A DNA stretch of 64,000 nucleotides from Bradyrhizobium sp. AZCC 2262 (GCF_036924535.1 NZ_JAZHRT010000001.1:4898001-4962000); one strand, 5' to 3'. Positions 23,549 to 32,761 are shown, counted from the first letter of the stretch. The notes: generated by a model not told the origin, from the sequence alone. Numbers and translations are program-made.

Positions 23549-25096
23549 TCATTCGGTCAATCCCGCTTTCCGAAAGCCCTCGATCATCAGCTTCGCAGTT
23601 TTTGATACCTGGCTCCGAGCGATCCACGCCGATATTGTGAAAGCGGGATCGATCTCGAGCATACGAGCCGCCGCCTCACGGGCCTCAGCGTCGCGTCCGA
23701 GATGGGCGAAAGCGGACGCGAGGCAGCGGTATGGTCCTGGATGGCAGAGGTTGTGACGCAAGGCTTTCTTCGCTGCAATGATGGCCTCGTCAAAGCGACG
23801 AAGCTCAATAAGCGCAAATCCCATCCCGGTAAACGTTGAGTATAGTTGCGGGTCTACCGGACTCATGCGCATGGCACGGTCAAAGCTCCGGATCGCTTCC
23901 TCCGGCTGCCCCGCAATCTTGTAGACCCAGCCTCTGCGGTTCCATGTGTGATATGAATTTGGGTTGAGCGCGACCGCCCGATCGGCCATCTCAATCTCAG
24001 CCTCACAATCGCCGACCAACAAAGCCGAGATTGATGCAGCAGTTGCTAACGTGTCTGGATCACCATCGTCGAGGCTCAATGCCAGGCGCATAAGCCGAAC
24101 GGCTTCCTTGCGTTCGAATTGAGGATCGATGGCATAGTTCCTTAGCACGTTTTCCGAGTGACATTCACCTGCCAGAGCAGCGGCACTAGCAAACCCAGGG
24201 CAAAGCTCCAAGGCGCGCTGGACCAGTCGGAGTGCCTCGGCCAACCCTTCGCGGGTCGTAAGAATCGCCTGCTGCAAAGCTCTGAGAAAATAATCATACG
24301 CGGTGAGGTCTTCCGGTCGCCGCCGCGTCGCCATTGCAATTTCTGCTTGAAACAACTTTGGCTGAATAGCTGAGACAACGGCGAGCGTGACGTCGTCCTG
24401 CAGTGCGAAAATGTCTGTCATGTCACGCTCGAACCTGTCCGCCCAAATGTGTGCGCCCGTAGCCGCTTCAATCAACTGGCCCGTGATGCGAACTTTCCCC
24501 GAAGCCTTGCGCACCGCCCCCTCGAGGACATAGCGCACGCCAAGCCTGCGCCCGACTTCCTTGATATCGACGGCTTTGCCCTTGAACGTGAAACTCGAAT
24601 TGCGAGCGATCACGAACAACGATTTGAACCGCGAAAGCGCGGTCGTGATCTCGTCAACCATCCCGTCCGCGAAGTACTCCTGCTCGGGATCGCCAGACAT
24701 GTTCGCGAACGGCAGCACGGCGATGGAGGGCCTGTCGGGTACTGCAGGAGCGCTCTCGGGCGCATCGTCCGGGCCCGCAACCTCTTGCCCCTCCCGCACC
24801 TGTCCGACGAAACGAAATCCCTTTCGCGGCAACGTTTTGATCAGGCGTTGCTCCTCGCCGGAATCGCCGATGGCGCTACGGGCGGCGTTCAGGCGGGTCG
24901 TCAGGGCCGCATCGGACACGACGCGTCCATTCCAGATGGCGCCGATGAGATCGTCCTTGGTGACGACACGCTCCCGGTGACGGATCAGATAATCAAGAAG
25001 ATCAAACACCTGCGGGGCGACAGTAGTCACATCCGATCCGCGACGGAGTTCGCGACGGGCGGTGTCGAACGAGTACTTCTCGAAGAGATAGCGCAA
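23549..25096 (-). CDS. Winged-helix regulator with TolB-like and TPR domains
   Basis: 515 residues. Residues 1-95 form an OmpR/CadC-type winged helix (VFDLLDYLIRHRERVVTKDDLIGAIW to TLPRKGFRFVG). A TolB-N/FlgO-like domain follows (SIAVLPFANMSGDPEQEYFADGMVDEITTALSR to GAHIWADRFE), then TPR repeats up to the end (NSYHTWNRRGWVYKIAGQPEEAIRSFDRA is a clear one). Genes with this layout are often mis-labelled adenylate cyclase; no cyclase domain is present here. TTG 25096 is preceded by GGGGG and starts the conserved LRYLFEKY; the frame runs on to 25135. No transmembrane helix is seen, unlike CadC. Target genes unknown. Confidence 0.82.
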   Translation of the reverse strand: MRYLFEKYSFDTARRELRRGSDVTTVAPQVFDLLDYLIRHRERVVTKDDLIGAIWNGRVVSDAALTTRLNAARSAIGDSGEEQRLIKTLPRKGFRFVGQVREGQEVAGPDDAPESAPAVPDRPSIAVLPFANMSGDPEQEYFADGMVDEITTALSRFKSLFVIARNSSFTFKGKAVDIKEVGRRLGVRYVLEGAVRKASGKVRITGQLIEAATGAHIWADRFERDMTDIFALQDDVTLAVVSAIQPKLFQAEIAMATRRRPEDLTAYDYFLRALQQAILTTREGLAEALRLVQRALELCPGFASAAALAGECHSENVLRNYAIDPQFERKEAVRLMRLALSLDDGDPDTLATAASISALLVGDCEAEIEMADRAVALNPNSYHTWNRRGWVYKIAGQPEEAIRSFDRAMRMSPVDPQLYSTFTGMGFALIELRRFDEAIIAAKKALRHNLCHPGPYRCLASAFAHLGRDAEAREAAARMLEIDPAFTISAWIARSQVSKTAKLMIEGFRKAGLTE

Positions 25097-25322
25097 ACTG
25101 CGGACCCCCTGATGCTGCCTCCGACGGGCCGCCAACGCGGGCAGAAACGTGGAGGATAGGCCGCAGGTGATGAAAATGTAAGCCGAATATCAAGCGCGCC
25201 GGCCATGCTGCGGCACGGCGCGCGCATTGCCGTGCGAAGTTCGCACCTCAATCGCGAGTAGTTGGAAGCACCTTTATGACGCGAGGTCTTTCAGGGCCGG
25301 GACAGCGGCCTAGTTGGAGGTT

Positions 25323-25778
25323 CTAGCCAGAAGCGTCTGAGCCGCCCCACTGCACCAACTCGAGGGTGATGCCCTCGGGACCCTCGAAGAGCCGCAGCTT
25401 TCGGCTGATGTAATCCATCTCGTCGCTCAGCATGGTTACGCCGTTGGCCACGAGGTGCGCGGTGGCCGCCTCAATGTCGTCGACGCGAAACGCGAGGTGA
25501 TTGAAGCCCCGTTGTCGCAGATTCGTCGGGTGCGCACCCGGATCGGTCCCCGGGGTCGGGTCGAACTCGAGCAGCTGGATCTCGAAATGAGGATCCGCTC
25601 CTTCGAGTGCGAGGGTGATGTGCTGTGCTTTCATCCCCGGCATGCCCATGTACCGGGCCGGAAGGCCACCGTCGATCGTCGCGACGTGACCCTTTCTAAA
25701 GCCAAGGAGCGCGAAGAACTCGATCGCCGGGCCAGCGTCTGCCACCGCGATCGTAACATGATCCGGATTGAGTATCAT
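25323..25778 (-). CDS. VOC family glyoxalase/bleomycin-resistance-like protein
   Basis: 151 residues with two beta-alpha-beta-beta-beta modules: LNPDHVTIAVADAGPAIEFFALLGF at the start (His metal ligand) and GFNHLAFRVDDIEAATAHLVANGV with the second His, ending GPEGITLELVQW (Glu ligand). The family includes glyoxalase I, dioxygenases and fosfomycin or bleomycin resistance proteins; no specific motif identifies the reaction. ATG 25778 (MILNPDH) has an AGGGAG site at the right distance, so it is preferred to the longer frame from 25799. It appears to be monocistronic. Confidence 0.82.
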   Translation of the reverse strand: MILNPDHVTIAVADAGPAIEFFALLGFRKGHVATIDGGLPARYMGMPGMKAQHITLALEGADPHFEIQLLEFDPTPGTDPGAHPTNLRQRGFNHLAFRVDDIEAATAHLVANGVTMLSDEMDYISRKLRLFEGPEGITLELVQWGGSDASG

Positions 25779-26080
25779 CTTGTTACTCCCTGTCATCAAC
25801 GCCGTGCACTCGGCCGCGCCGGCTTACCTCCGCCGGGTGAGCTGCCGGCAACTGGCCCTCCCGTGCTTGCAAGGCTACCAGCTCGCTCGAAGCGCCGTTG
25901 CCTCACCCGGATTTTCTAGTCGAAGTCGAGCGTATAGCGGAAACCAGTTGAGGTAACGAAAGTGTTTATGGGCTTGACGGTACTTCCGGACAGCATTGTG
26001 CTCTTATCATTGGCCGGAGAAGGGAAACCATCTGAGGTCGTCGCGTCGCCGGTCCTGTAGATGAGAGTGGTCAGAGAGCA
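25779..26080. other. 302-bp gap with a possible outer-membrane protein remnant
   Basis: On the minus strand the frame ending at 25916 reads TLIYRTGDATTSDGF and ends TGFRYTLDFD, an ending like that of an outer-membrane barrel. The frame has no good start and overlaps the next gene, so it is at most a leftover of a barrel gene. Otherwise the gap holds the upstream regions of the two flanking divergent genes. Confidence 0.3.
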
Positions 26081-26974
26081 ATGAGCAACATAAAAAGCGG
26101 AATAAAAGGCCTCCTGGTTGCAGTCAGCGTCAGCGCGGGTCCGTTTCTCAACGCCCAAGCAGCAGCAGCGCAACAGGGTTCGCCGCCACTTTCATCCGAG
26201 CAAATTGCCCAGATCGTGAGGAGCTCCGATCGCACTGCGGCAGATCGCGCCAATGATGGACGACGCAAGCCTGAGCAGATGCTGGGCTTCATCGGCATTC
26301 GTCCCGGTATCGTCGCGGTCGATCTCAGCGCGAGCGGTGGCTACACCACGGAATTATTAGCCCGTGCGATCGGCCCCTCGGGCAAGGTTTATGGTCAGAG
26401 CCGGCCGCGCGATCCCAACCGGGCACCCACGCCTCCGGTAGCGCTCGAAGGCAACAGCAACCCAGCCAGCACGCCGAGTGCGGCGCCAGCAGCAGCGCCG
26501 GCAAGCGCGCCACGACCATCCCCGGTTGCCCTCGCCGAACGCGAAAACAATCTCCGAAGCAATGGCGTTCAGGCCGCGCCGATCGTCGCGCTCTCCCGAC
26601 CGTTCGAAGATCCCGTTCCGTCCGAGCTCGCGGCGGGAGGCGTCGATCTCGCGACCTTGATGTTCAACTATCACGACCTCGGACACCTCGGCGTGGATCG
26701 CGCGGCGATGAACAAGGCTGTCTTCGGCGCGCTCAAGTCGGCAGGCCTCTACGTTATAGCTGATCATTCGGGTCGGCCTGGAACTGGCATCTCCGAATCC
26801 GGTACCTTGCATCGCATCGAAGAAGCGTTTCTTCGGCAGGAAGTCGAGGCGGCGGGATTCAAGCTGAGGGACGAAGGCAATTTCCTGCGCAACCCGAACG
26901 ATCCCAGAGATAAGAATACGCCGGACCCGCCGCAACCGAAGGACGAATTCGTGCTCAAGTTCGTCAAGCCGTGA
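26081..26974 (+). CDS. Exported SAM-methyltransferase-like protein
   Basis: 297 residues. The first 29 residues look like a signal peptide (LLVAVSVSAGPFLNAQAAAA). The core resembles a family of secreted class I methyltransferase-fold proteins: SSDRTAADRANDGRRKPEQMLGFIGIRPGIVAVDLSASGGYTTELLARAIGPSGKVYGQ contains the motif I strand-loop, then LATLMFNYHDLGHLGVDRAAMNKAVFGALKSAG and the C-terminal LRNPNDPRDKNTPDP. Between motif I and the next strand there is an inserted Ala/Pro/Ser-rich stretch (about residues 115-148). Motif I reads DLSASGG rather than DxGxGxG, so SAM binding is uncertain, and SAM is not expected in the periplasm. Possibly a non-methylating derivative. Confidence 0.7.
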   Translation: MSNIKSGIKGLLVAVSVSAGPFLNAQAAAAQQGSPPLSSEQIAQIVRSSDRTAADRANDGRRKPEQMLGFIGIRPGIVAVDLSASGGYTTELLARAIGPSGKVYGQSRPRDPNRAPTPPVALEGNSNPASTPSAAPAAAPASAPRPSPVALAERENNLRSNGVQAAPIVALSRPFEDPVPSELAAGGVDLATLMFNYHDLGHLGVDRAAMNKAVFGALKSAGLYVIADHSGRPGTGISESGTLHRIEEAFLRQEVEAAGFKLRDEGNFLRNPNDPRDKNTPDPPQPKDEFVLKFVKP

Positions 26975-27056
26975 GCGGTGCATGTCGCGTTCAAAGTTCA
27001 GGCAATGGACCGGTGGCAACGCAATAGCAGACGTCTGCCACTCCTAGCCGTTCCGC

Positions 27057-27635
27057 TCAGACCGCGTCAGTCCAGCTTTCCGAGAACGCCAACGCCGATG
27101 TCGAGAAGGGCCGCCCCTCGCGCTCGCGCGGCCAGGACTGCCCCTTGGCCTCCATGCCATTGCGGACGAGGCGCGTGCCGAGCGCTGGTATCAATACAGT
27201 GCATACGCCGTAGCGCCGGTTGGGGATCTGGTTCGGCTGCGAGTGGATGAGCAGCGGCTCGCCGATATCGAACCAGGTGAGCGAGATGTCTTCGCTGTGC
27301 GACTTGATGTACTCAGTCCAGAAGTAGCGCGGATCTCCAGCCTTGGAAAACGTCGCCTCCGCACAGGGGATCGTTGTGTCGGAAAGTTCGGCATTGAGCA
27401 TGCCTTGTACGGTCGTCTGCAGCCACCGCGCCATCGCGATGTTGTCGGAATAGATGCGCCAGCGGCCTTCTGTCAGCTCGCTCTTCAGGTAGAGGACGTG
27501 GCCGGGCCCAGCTGGCGAAAAGATAATCCGCCAATAGCTCGCATCTGTTGAGTTCGGATCGCCATCCTTCAAGCTCAAGCGGATAAATGGGTTCTCGCCC
27601 GTAAGGATCGTTTTGTTGGGATCGGCAATGCTCAT
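27057..27635 (-). CDS. Hypothetical protein
   Basis: 192 residues, not recognised. The sequence is soluble-looking, without signal peptide or membrane segment, and has a natural composition with several Trp and Tyr (DASYWRIIFSPAGPGHVLYLKSE, then TEGRWRIYSDNIAMARWLQ), which supports a real gene. Residues of the C-terminal half (IGEPLLIHSQPNQIPNRRYGVCTVLIPA) suggest a beta-rich fold. The ATG at 27635 has a GGAG-like site. It stands alone between the methyltransferase-like and GFA genes. Confidence 0.6.
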   Translation of the reverse strand: MSIADPNKTILTGENPFIRLSLKDGDPNSTDASYWRIIFSPAGPGHVLYLKSELTEGRWRIYSDNIAMARWLQTTVQGMLNAELSDTTIPCAEATFSKAGDPRYFWTEYIKSHSEDISLTWFDIGEPLLIHSQPNQIPNRRYGVCTVLIPALGTRLVRNGMEAKGQSWPREREGRPFSTSALAFSESWTDAV

Positions 27636-27711
27636 TTAACTGGTCTCCGTTCAACTTCTCGCGGGGACTGTACCAGCTTAAACCAGCGCACTGGAAGGGC
27701 ATGTGTGTGCG

Positions 27712-27780
27712 GATGTCCGCTTTGGGTCCAGCCAGGGTCAAAAGCAGACGTCGGTTGGCGCGGCCGGCATGTCCGCGCTA
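27712..27780. repeat. Dispersed-repeat fragment
   Basis: GATGTCCGCTTTGGGTC and the following GTCAAAAGCAGAC / GCATGTCCGC motifs match the fragments near 20690 and 23376, so this short repeat occurs at least three times in the 20-28 kb stretch. Confidence 0.5.
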
Positions 27781-27860
27781 AGGGCCAGTCGGCGACATCG
27801 TTGACACACGATGGTCAATCGGCACAATCGAACAGTCCTTTACAGGAACAAGGTGCGGCA

Positions 27861-28310
27861 ATGGATGCCACTTCAGTGTCTGGCAAATGTTTGTGCGGCT
27901 CGATTGTCTTCCAATACACCGGGCAACCGAACTGGACGTTGCATTGCCATTGCGAGAGCTGTCGACGAGCAACCTCTTCCCCAATAACGACATGGATTTC
28001 AGTGCCACGCAGCGCGTTCGCGTTCACGAAGGGCGCGCCCCGCTATTTCCATTCTTCGCCAGGCGTTCGGCGTGGTTTCTGTGAGAATTGTGGGTCACCC
28101 CTCACATATGAGAATGAACGGATAGAGGGAGAAATTCACATATATGCGGTGTCGCTGCTCGATCCGAATTATGCGTCGCCGCGCTGCCACGTCTTCGTTA
28201 ATGAACAGCTACCTTGGTTCGAGGCGCTCGATGACTTACCGAGGTTTGCAACGACCGGTCGCGACGGTGCCTCGCCTATCCGCATCGGTCCCAAGAAGAA
28301 ACTGGATTGA
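27861..28310 (+). CDS. GFA family protein (Mss4-like zinc fold)
   Basis: 149 residues. Zinc-binding cysteines and histidine sit in GKCLCGSIVFQY, HCHCESCRRAT and GFCENCGSPLTY, the pattern of the glutathione-dependent formaldehyde-activating (GFA) family. GFA enzymes were proposed to join formaldehyde to glutathione, but many members have no proven activity. ATG 27861 begins the domain; the upstream frame runs through repeat sequence. It converges on nasC with 28 bases between stop codons. Confidence 0.88.
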   Translation: MDATSVSGKCLCGSIVFQYTGQPNWTLHCHCESCRRATSSPITTWISVPRSAFAFTKGAPRYFHSSPGVRRGFCENCGSPLTYENERIEGEIHIYAVSLLDPNYASPRCHVFVNEQLPWFEALDDLPRFATTGRDGASPIRIGPKKKLD

Positions 28311-28338
28311 TCTTTCCCGCAAGGACGGCGGACAATTT

Positions 28339-31044
28339 CTAATTCACCGCCACCAGCTTCCGCTGCTCAGGATCGCTCGTGCCGGTCTGCGCGATCAGCC
28401 GCTTCAGCTCCGGAATGCAGGAGCCGCAATTGGTGCCCGCTTTCAGCCTGGCACCGATATCCGCCGCCGAGCGCGCGCCGCCCGCGATAGTATCGCAGAT
28501 GGTGTTGCGGCCGACACCGAAGCAGGCGCAGACGATTGGGCCGGTATTGGCGAGGCCATCGACCGATTTGCCCGACAGCAGCATGCGGCGCTGGTCGGTG
28601 CTTAGTGTATCGGCGGCGAACAGGTCCTTGACTACATTCCAGTCGCCGGCGTCGCGCGCGGGCCCGATGAACAGGCAGGCCTCGATGCGGTCGCCGTCAA
28701 ACGACGCCGCACGATACACGCCGCCGCCAAAATCCTTGTATTCGGCAAGATCGTCCGAGGTCACGGATTTCAGCCAGGACTGCCATCCCGCAACGTCGGC
28801 GTTGTCGGCGAACAGATAGCCGTAACCGCCGCTGACGGCGACGCGCGCGACCCACGCATGATCCGGCAGCGCGAGCGGTGTTCGCGACAGCGCAAAGCCG
28901 CGGAATACATATTCATAGGGCGCGATCGATGCCGGCGTCGCCTTGTTCTCGGGCTGGCCGGAGAACGGATCGGTGATGGGCGCCACCAGCGAACCGACGC
29001 GCGCGCCGGTGGCATTGGCCTCGCTCCAGTGGATCGGCGCGAACAGCATGCCGCGCTGCTGCCGTTCGCTGACGACGACCCGAAGCGTACATTGCCCGTA
29101 ATCGGTGGTGACCCGCGCGAAGTCGCCATGGGCCACGCCATAACGCGCGGCATCGTCCGGATGGACCTCGACGAACGGCTCCGGCAGATGCTGGCCGAGC
29201 CGCGGGCTTTCACCCGTGCGGGTCATGGTGTGCCACTGGTCGCGGATGCGGCCGGTGTTCAGCCGCAGCGACCGCGCCGCCGTGGTCTCGGTCCGCAACG
29301 CAGGAATTTCCGGTGCGACAAAGCGGGCCTTGAAATCGTTGGCGAAGAAACCGCCTTCGGCGAAGAAGCGCGCCTGCGGCTCGCTTCCCTGCCGGACCGG
29401 CCACTGCACCGGCGCCATTGCGTCGAAATCGCTGTCCGACAGCGAGGCCAGCGCGCCGATGTCGAAGTCGCGCGCGCCCTCGTTCTCGAATGCCGAGAGA
29501 GAAGCATGCTCGCGAAAAATATCCGCCGCCGAGGTAAAGCCGAAGGCCGCGCCGAAGCCGAGGCGCCGGGCGACCTCGCCCATGATCCACCAATCGGGCT
29601 TGGCCTCGCCGGGTGGGGAAAGGAATGCGCGCTGCCGCGAGATGCGCCGTTCCGAATTGGTCACGGTGCCGGATTTCTCGCCCCACGCCTCCGCCGGCAG
29701 CAGCACATGCGCGCCGACGTCGACCGTGTCGTTGGAGATGACGTTCTCGGAAACCACGAACAGTTCGAGCTTCTTCAGGGCGTCGCGAACGCCGTCGGCG
29801 TTCGGCAGCGACACCGCCGGGTTGGTCCCCATCACCCACAGCGCCTTGATCTCGCCACGCGCGATGGCCTCGAACATCTGGACCGCCTTCAGGCCTTCAT
29901 GGGTCGCGATGCGCGGCGCCTTCCAGAACCGGCGCACGCGATCGATGTCGGGCGGTGTAAAGCCCATATGGGCGGCGAGCTGGTTGGCGAGCCCGCCAAC
30001 CTCGCGGCCACCCATCGCATTGGGCTGCCCGGTCAACGAGAACGGCGACGCGCCCGGCAGGCCGATCCGCCCGGTCGCGAGGTGGCAATTGAGGATGGCG
30101 TTGACCTTGTCGGTGCCTTGCGCCGACTGGTTGACGCCCTGCGAATACAGCGTCACCACGCGCGGCGTATTGGCAAATATCTGGAAGAACGCCGCGACGT
30201 CCTGCTCGGCGAGGCCGGTCGCCAGCGCAGTGGCCCCGACGCTGCCCGCTATGCTGCGCGCACGGGCGATAGCGTCGTCGAAGCCGGTGGTGTGGAGTTC
30301 GATGTAGTCGCGGTCGAGCACGCCGTTATCGGCAAGATGCACCAGCAACCCGCTGAACAGCGCCGTATCGGTGCCCGGCTTCAACCCGAGGAACAAATCG
30401 TCGTCGCCGACGGTATCGGTCCGGCGCGGATCGATCACGATCATCCGCGCGCCGCGCTTCTGCTTGTTGGCGAGCATGCGCTGGTACAGCACCGGATGGC
30501 ACCAGGCCGCGTTGGAGCCGACCAGCACCAGAAGATCCGCCTCGTCGAGATCTTCATAGCACCCCGGCACCGTGTCGGCGCCGAAGGCGCGGCGGTGGCC
30601 GGCGACGGATGACGCCATGCACAGCCGCGAATTGGTGTCGACATTGGCGCTGCCGATAAAGCCCTTCATCAGCTTGTTGGCGACGTAATAGTCTTCCGTC
30701 AGCAGCTGGCCGGAGAGATAGAACGCCACCGCGCCCGGGCCGTCGCGCGCGATGATGTGCTGGAAGCGGTGCGCGACGTGGTCGAGCGCGTCGCTCCAGG
30801 CCACCCGCTCCATGGTGCCCTTGCCGCAGCGGATCATCGGATAGAGCAGCCGGTTGGTCAGGCCGAGCGTCTCGCCGAGCGCCGAGCCCTTCGAGCACAG
30901 CCGGCCGAAATTGGCGGGATGCTCGGGATCGCCCGATATCGCCGCTCCGCCCCGCCCGTCCGGCGTCGCCAGGATGCCGCAGCCGACGCCGCAATAGGCG
31001 CAGGTGGTGCTGATGGCGCGCAGGTCGGGATCGATGGCAGTCAT
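28339..31044 (-). CDS. nasC: Assimilatory nitrate reductase catalytic subunit
   Basis: 901-residue molybdenum enzyme that reduces nitrate to nitrite in the cytoplasm. The N-terminal [4Fe-4S] site is formed by Cys15, 18, 22 (TTCAYCGVGC) and Cys50 (RLCSKG). The molybdopterin domains follow, including the NFGRLCSKGSALGETLG and GTNPAVSLP segments, and a molydopterin dinucleotide-binding domain near residues 590-700. The C-terminus holds a BFD-type [2Fe-2S] domain (VCACFGVGRNTICDTI with NCGSCIPELKR), typical of the bacterial NAD(P)H- or flavoprotein-linked Nas type. There is no signal peptide. It is the last gene of the nrtABC-bjgb-flp-nasC row, 13 bases after flp, which is its probable electron donor. 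Confidence 0.93.
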   Translation of the reverse strand: MTAIDPDLRAISTTCAYCGVGCGILATPDGRGGAAISGDPEHPANFGRLCSKGSALGETLGLTNRLLYPMIRCGKGTMERVAWSDALDHVAHRFQHIIARDGPGAVAFYLSGQLLTEDYYVANKLMKGFIGSANVDTNSRLCMASSVAGHRRAFGADTVPGCYEDLDEADLLVLVGSNAAWCHPVLYQRMLANKQKRGARMIVIDPRRTDTVGDDDLFLGLKPGTDTALFSGLLVHLADNGVLDRDYIELHTTGFDDAIARARSIAGSVGATALATGLAEQDVAAFFQIFANTPRVVTLYSQGVNQSAQGTDKVNAILNCHLATGRIGLPGASPFSLTGQPNAMGGREVGGLANQLAAHMGFTPPDIDRVRRFWKAPRIATHEGLKAVQMFEAIARGEIKALWVMGTNPAVSLPNADGVRDALKKLELFVVSENVISNDTVDVGAHVLLPAEAWGEKSGTVTNSERRISRQRAFLSPPGEAKPDWWIMGEVARRLGFGAAFGFTSAADIFREHASLSAFENEGARDFDIGALASLSDSDFDAMAPVQWPVRQGSEPQARFFAEGGFFANDFKARFVAPEIPALRTETTAARSLRLNTGRIRDQWHTMTRTGESPRLGQHLPEPFVEVHPDDAARYGVAHGDFARVTTDYGQCTLRVVVSERQQRGMLFAPIHWSEANATGARVGSLVAPITDPFSGQPENKATPASIAPYEYVFRGFALSRTPLALPDHAWVARVAVSGGYGYLFADNADVAGWQSWLKSVTSDDLAEYKDFGGGVYRAASFDGDRIEACLFIGPARDAGDWNVVKDLFAADTLSTDQRRMLLSGKSVDGLANTGPIVCACFGVGRNTICDTIAGGARSAADIGARLKAGTNCGSCIPELKRLIAQTGTSDPEQRKLVAVN

Positions 31045-31057
31045 GGCGGCAACCGGA

Positions 31058-32275
31058 TCATGCAGCTTCCGAACGGATCGCGAGCGAGCGGCCGAACATC
31101 ATGTCAGCGCGAATTCCTTGTGTCGGCTGCCGCGTGCGGATCAGTTCGAGATACCAGAGCGCGTCGGCGACATCGCCGATCAGGACCGCACCGGTCAATC
31201 GCCCGCCAGCAATCACAAGCTTCTTGTAGGTGCCGTGATTGATGTCGGAGAGCACGATGGTCTCGCTGCCGTCGTCGCCGATGAAATCGCCGGCGGAGAA
31301 CACGCTGACGCCGGAGACTTTCAGATTGGTCGCAACGATGCTGCCGGCATAGCAGGCTTCCCGCCCGGCGAGATGCCGCGCCAGCACCCTCGCCTGCTCA
31401 TAGGCCGGCTCGACCAGCCCGTAGCAGATGCCGCGATGCTCGGCGCATTCGCCGATCGCGAATACGTCCGCCGCGCCGGTCTGCAGATGGTCGTCGACCA
31501 CGATGCCCCGATTGACCGATATGCCGGCTTCCTTAGCCAGTGCGATATTTGGCCGGATGCCCGCCGCAAAGATCACGGCGTCAGCCGGAATCAGGCGGCC
31601 GTCCACCAGTTCGACGCCTTCGACGCGGGTCACGCCATGGATGCGCGCGGTGTTGGCGTTGAGCAGGATTTCGATCCCCTTGCGCTCGACAAGGGACTTC
31701 AAAAGTTCGGCCGCGGGCGCATCCAACTGACGCTCCATCAGGCGGTCCATCAGATGCACCAGCGTCACCGGCGCACCGGCCTTGGCGAGCCCGTAGGCCG
31801 CTTCAAGGCCCAGCAATCCGCCGCCGACCACCACCACGCGCTTCTTCTGCGCCGCCAGCGTCAGGAGAAGATCGACGTCCCGGCTGTCGCGAAACGTATG
31901 CACGCCGGCAAGGCCGGCGCCCGGCACGTTGAGCCGCAGCGGCGACGAGCCTGTGGTCAGCACCAGCTTCGAGAACGGAACGCTCTCGTCATTCTCGATC
32001 TTGAGCTCGCGGCGGCCGACATCGATCTCGGTGGCCGTGCAGCCATATTTCAGGGTGACGCCACGGTCGCGCCACCAGGAGGCCGGCCGCAGCTCGATGT
32101 CCTGCGAGGTGGTCTCGCCGGCCAGCACCGATGATAACAGCACGCGATTATAGGCGAGCCGCGGTTCGTCGCCGATCACGGCGATGGCGTAGCGGCCCAA
32201 CGCCACCTTGGCCAATTCGTCGACCAGGCGGGCAGCGGCCATGCCGTTGCCGACGATGACAAGCGGTTCGCTCAT
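31058..32275 (-). CDS. flp: FAD/NAD(P)-dependent oxidoreductase (Flp) of nitrate assimilation
   Basis: 405 residues of the pyridine nucleotide-disulphide oxidoreductase type, like the N-terminal half of NirB. FAD-binding VIVGNGMAAARLVDEL is at residues 6-21, the NAD(P) motif VVVGGGLLGLEAAYGL around residue 150, and the second FAD motif ADVFAIGECAEH near 265. There is no reductase iron-sulphur or sirohaem part. In Bradyrhizobium the equivalent protein passes electrons from NAD(P)H to NasC and to the haemoglobin Bjgb. It starts nine bases after bjgb and ends 13 bases before nasC, so the three are one operon. Confidence 0.88.
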   Translation of the reverse strand: MSEPLVIVGNGMAAARLVDELAKVALGRYAIAVIGDEPRLAYNRVLLSSVLAGETTSQDIELRPASWWRDRGVTLKYGCTATEIDVGRRELKIENDESVPFSKLVLTTGSSPLRLNVPGAGLAGVHTFRDSRDVDLLLTLAAQKKRVVVVGGGLLGLEAAYGLAKAGAPVTLVHLMDRLMERQLDAPAAELLKSLVERKGIEILLNANTARIHGVTRVEGVELVDGRLIPADAVIFAAGIRPNIALAKEAGISVNRGIVVDDHLQTGAADVFAIGECAEHRGICYGLVEPAYEQARVLARHLAGREACYAGSIVATNLKVSGVSVFSAGDFIGDDGSETIVLSDINHGTYKKLVIAGGRLTGAVLIGDVADALWYLELIRTRQPTQGIRADMMFGRSLAIRSEAA

Positions 32276-32284
32276 GACGCACCC

Positions 32285-32710
32285 TCACTCGGCGGCTTGA
32301 GTGCTGCCGTAGGCTTCCGAGATCATGTAGCCGGACAACGTGCCGTAAGCCGCGGTCCAGGCATCGGCGACTTCAGGAGTCCAGGCTTCGCCGAGCCCTT
32401 TCTCAAGCGTCCACAGCAGCGTTCCGCCGACGACGGGATAGTGCTCAGGCTTGGCGCCGTAGCTGACGTGACGCTTTGCCAAGGCGCTGGCGGCCGGCAA
32501 CACCGCGCCGAGATTGCTCAAGCCGTTGACCACGACGGCGAGCGTTCCCATCAACTTCTTGCGCTGCTCGGCCATGTCGGCGGGGAACATCGCCTTGACC
32601 GAGGGAGCGACTTCGAACAGGCGGTCGTAAAACAAGACGGCGGCCTGTTCGGAAATCGGAGCGACCCTGGCGAAACTTTGCTGCACGAGATTGACTTGTT
32701 CAGGTGTCAT
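32285..32710 (-). CDS. bjgb: Single-domain haemoglobin (Bjgb-like)
   Basis: 141 residues of the flavohaemoglobin-type globin family without the reductase domain. MTPEQVNLVQQSFARVAPI starts helix A, FYDRLFEVAPSVKAMFP holds the B10 Tyr/CD1 Phe region, and KRHVSYGAKPEHYPVVGGTLLWTL carries the proximal His (F8). Such haemoglobins oxidise nitric oxide to nitrate, protecting the cell from NO formed by nitrite reduction. ATG 32710 has GGAG six bases upstream; the frame reaches 32758 without support. Position between nrtC and flp matches the known Bradyrhizobium unit, except that narK, which precedes bjgb there, is missing. Confidence 0.9.
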   Translation of the reverse strand: MTPEQVNLVQQSFARVAPISEQAAVLFYDRLFEVAPSVKAMFPADMAEQRKKLMGTLAVVVNGLSNLGAVLPAASALAKRHVSYGAKPEHYPVVGGTLLWTLEKGLGEAWTPEVADAWTAAYGTLSGYMISEAYGSTQAAE

Positions 32711-32761
32711 TTTCTTCTCCTGCCTCTTCCAGGCCCCGCCCCACGCGGGACCAAGCAAAAC

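Noticed and set aside
23549..25096. Adenylate cyclase
   Set aside because: This domain layout is often given that name, but there is no cyclase catalytic domain; winged helix, TolB-like and TPR parts only.
28858..30612. 584-codon open frame on the plus strand
   Set aside because: Antisense shadow of nasC with no recognisable domain.
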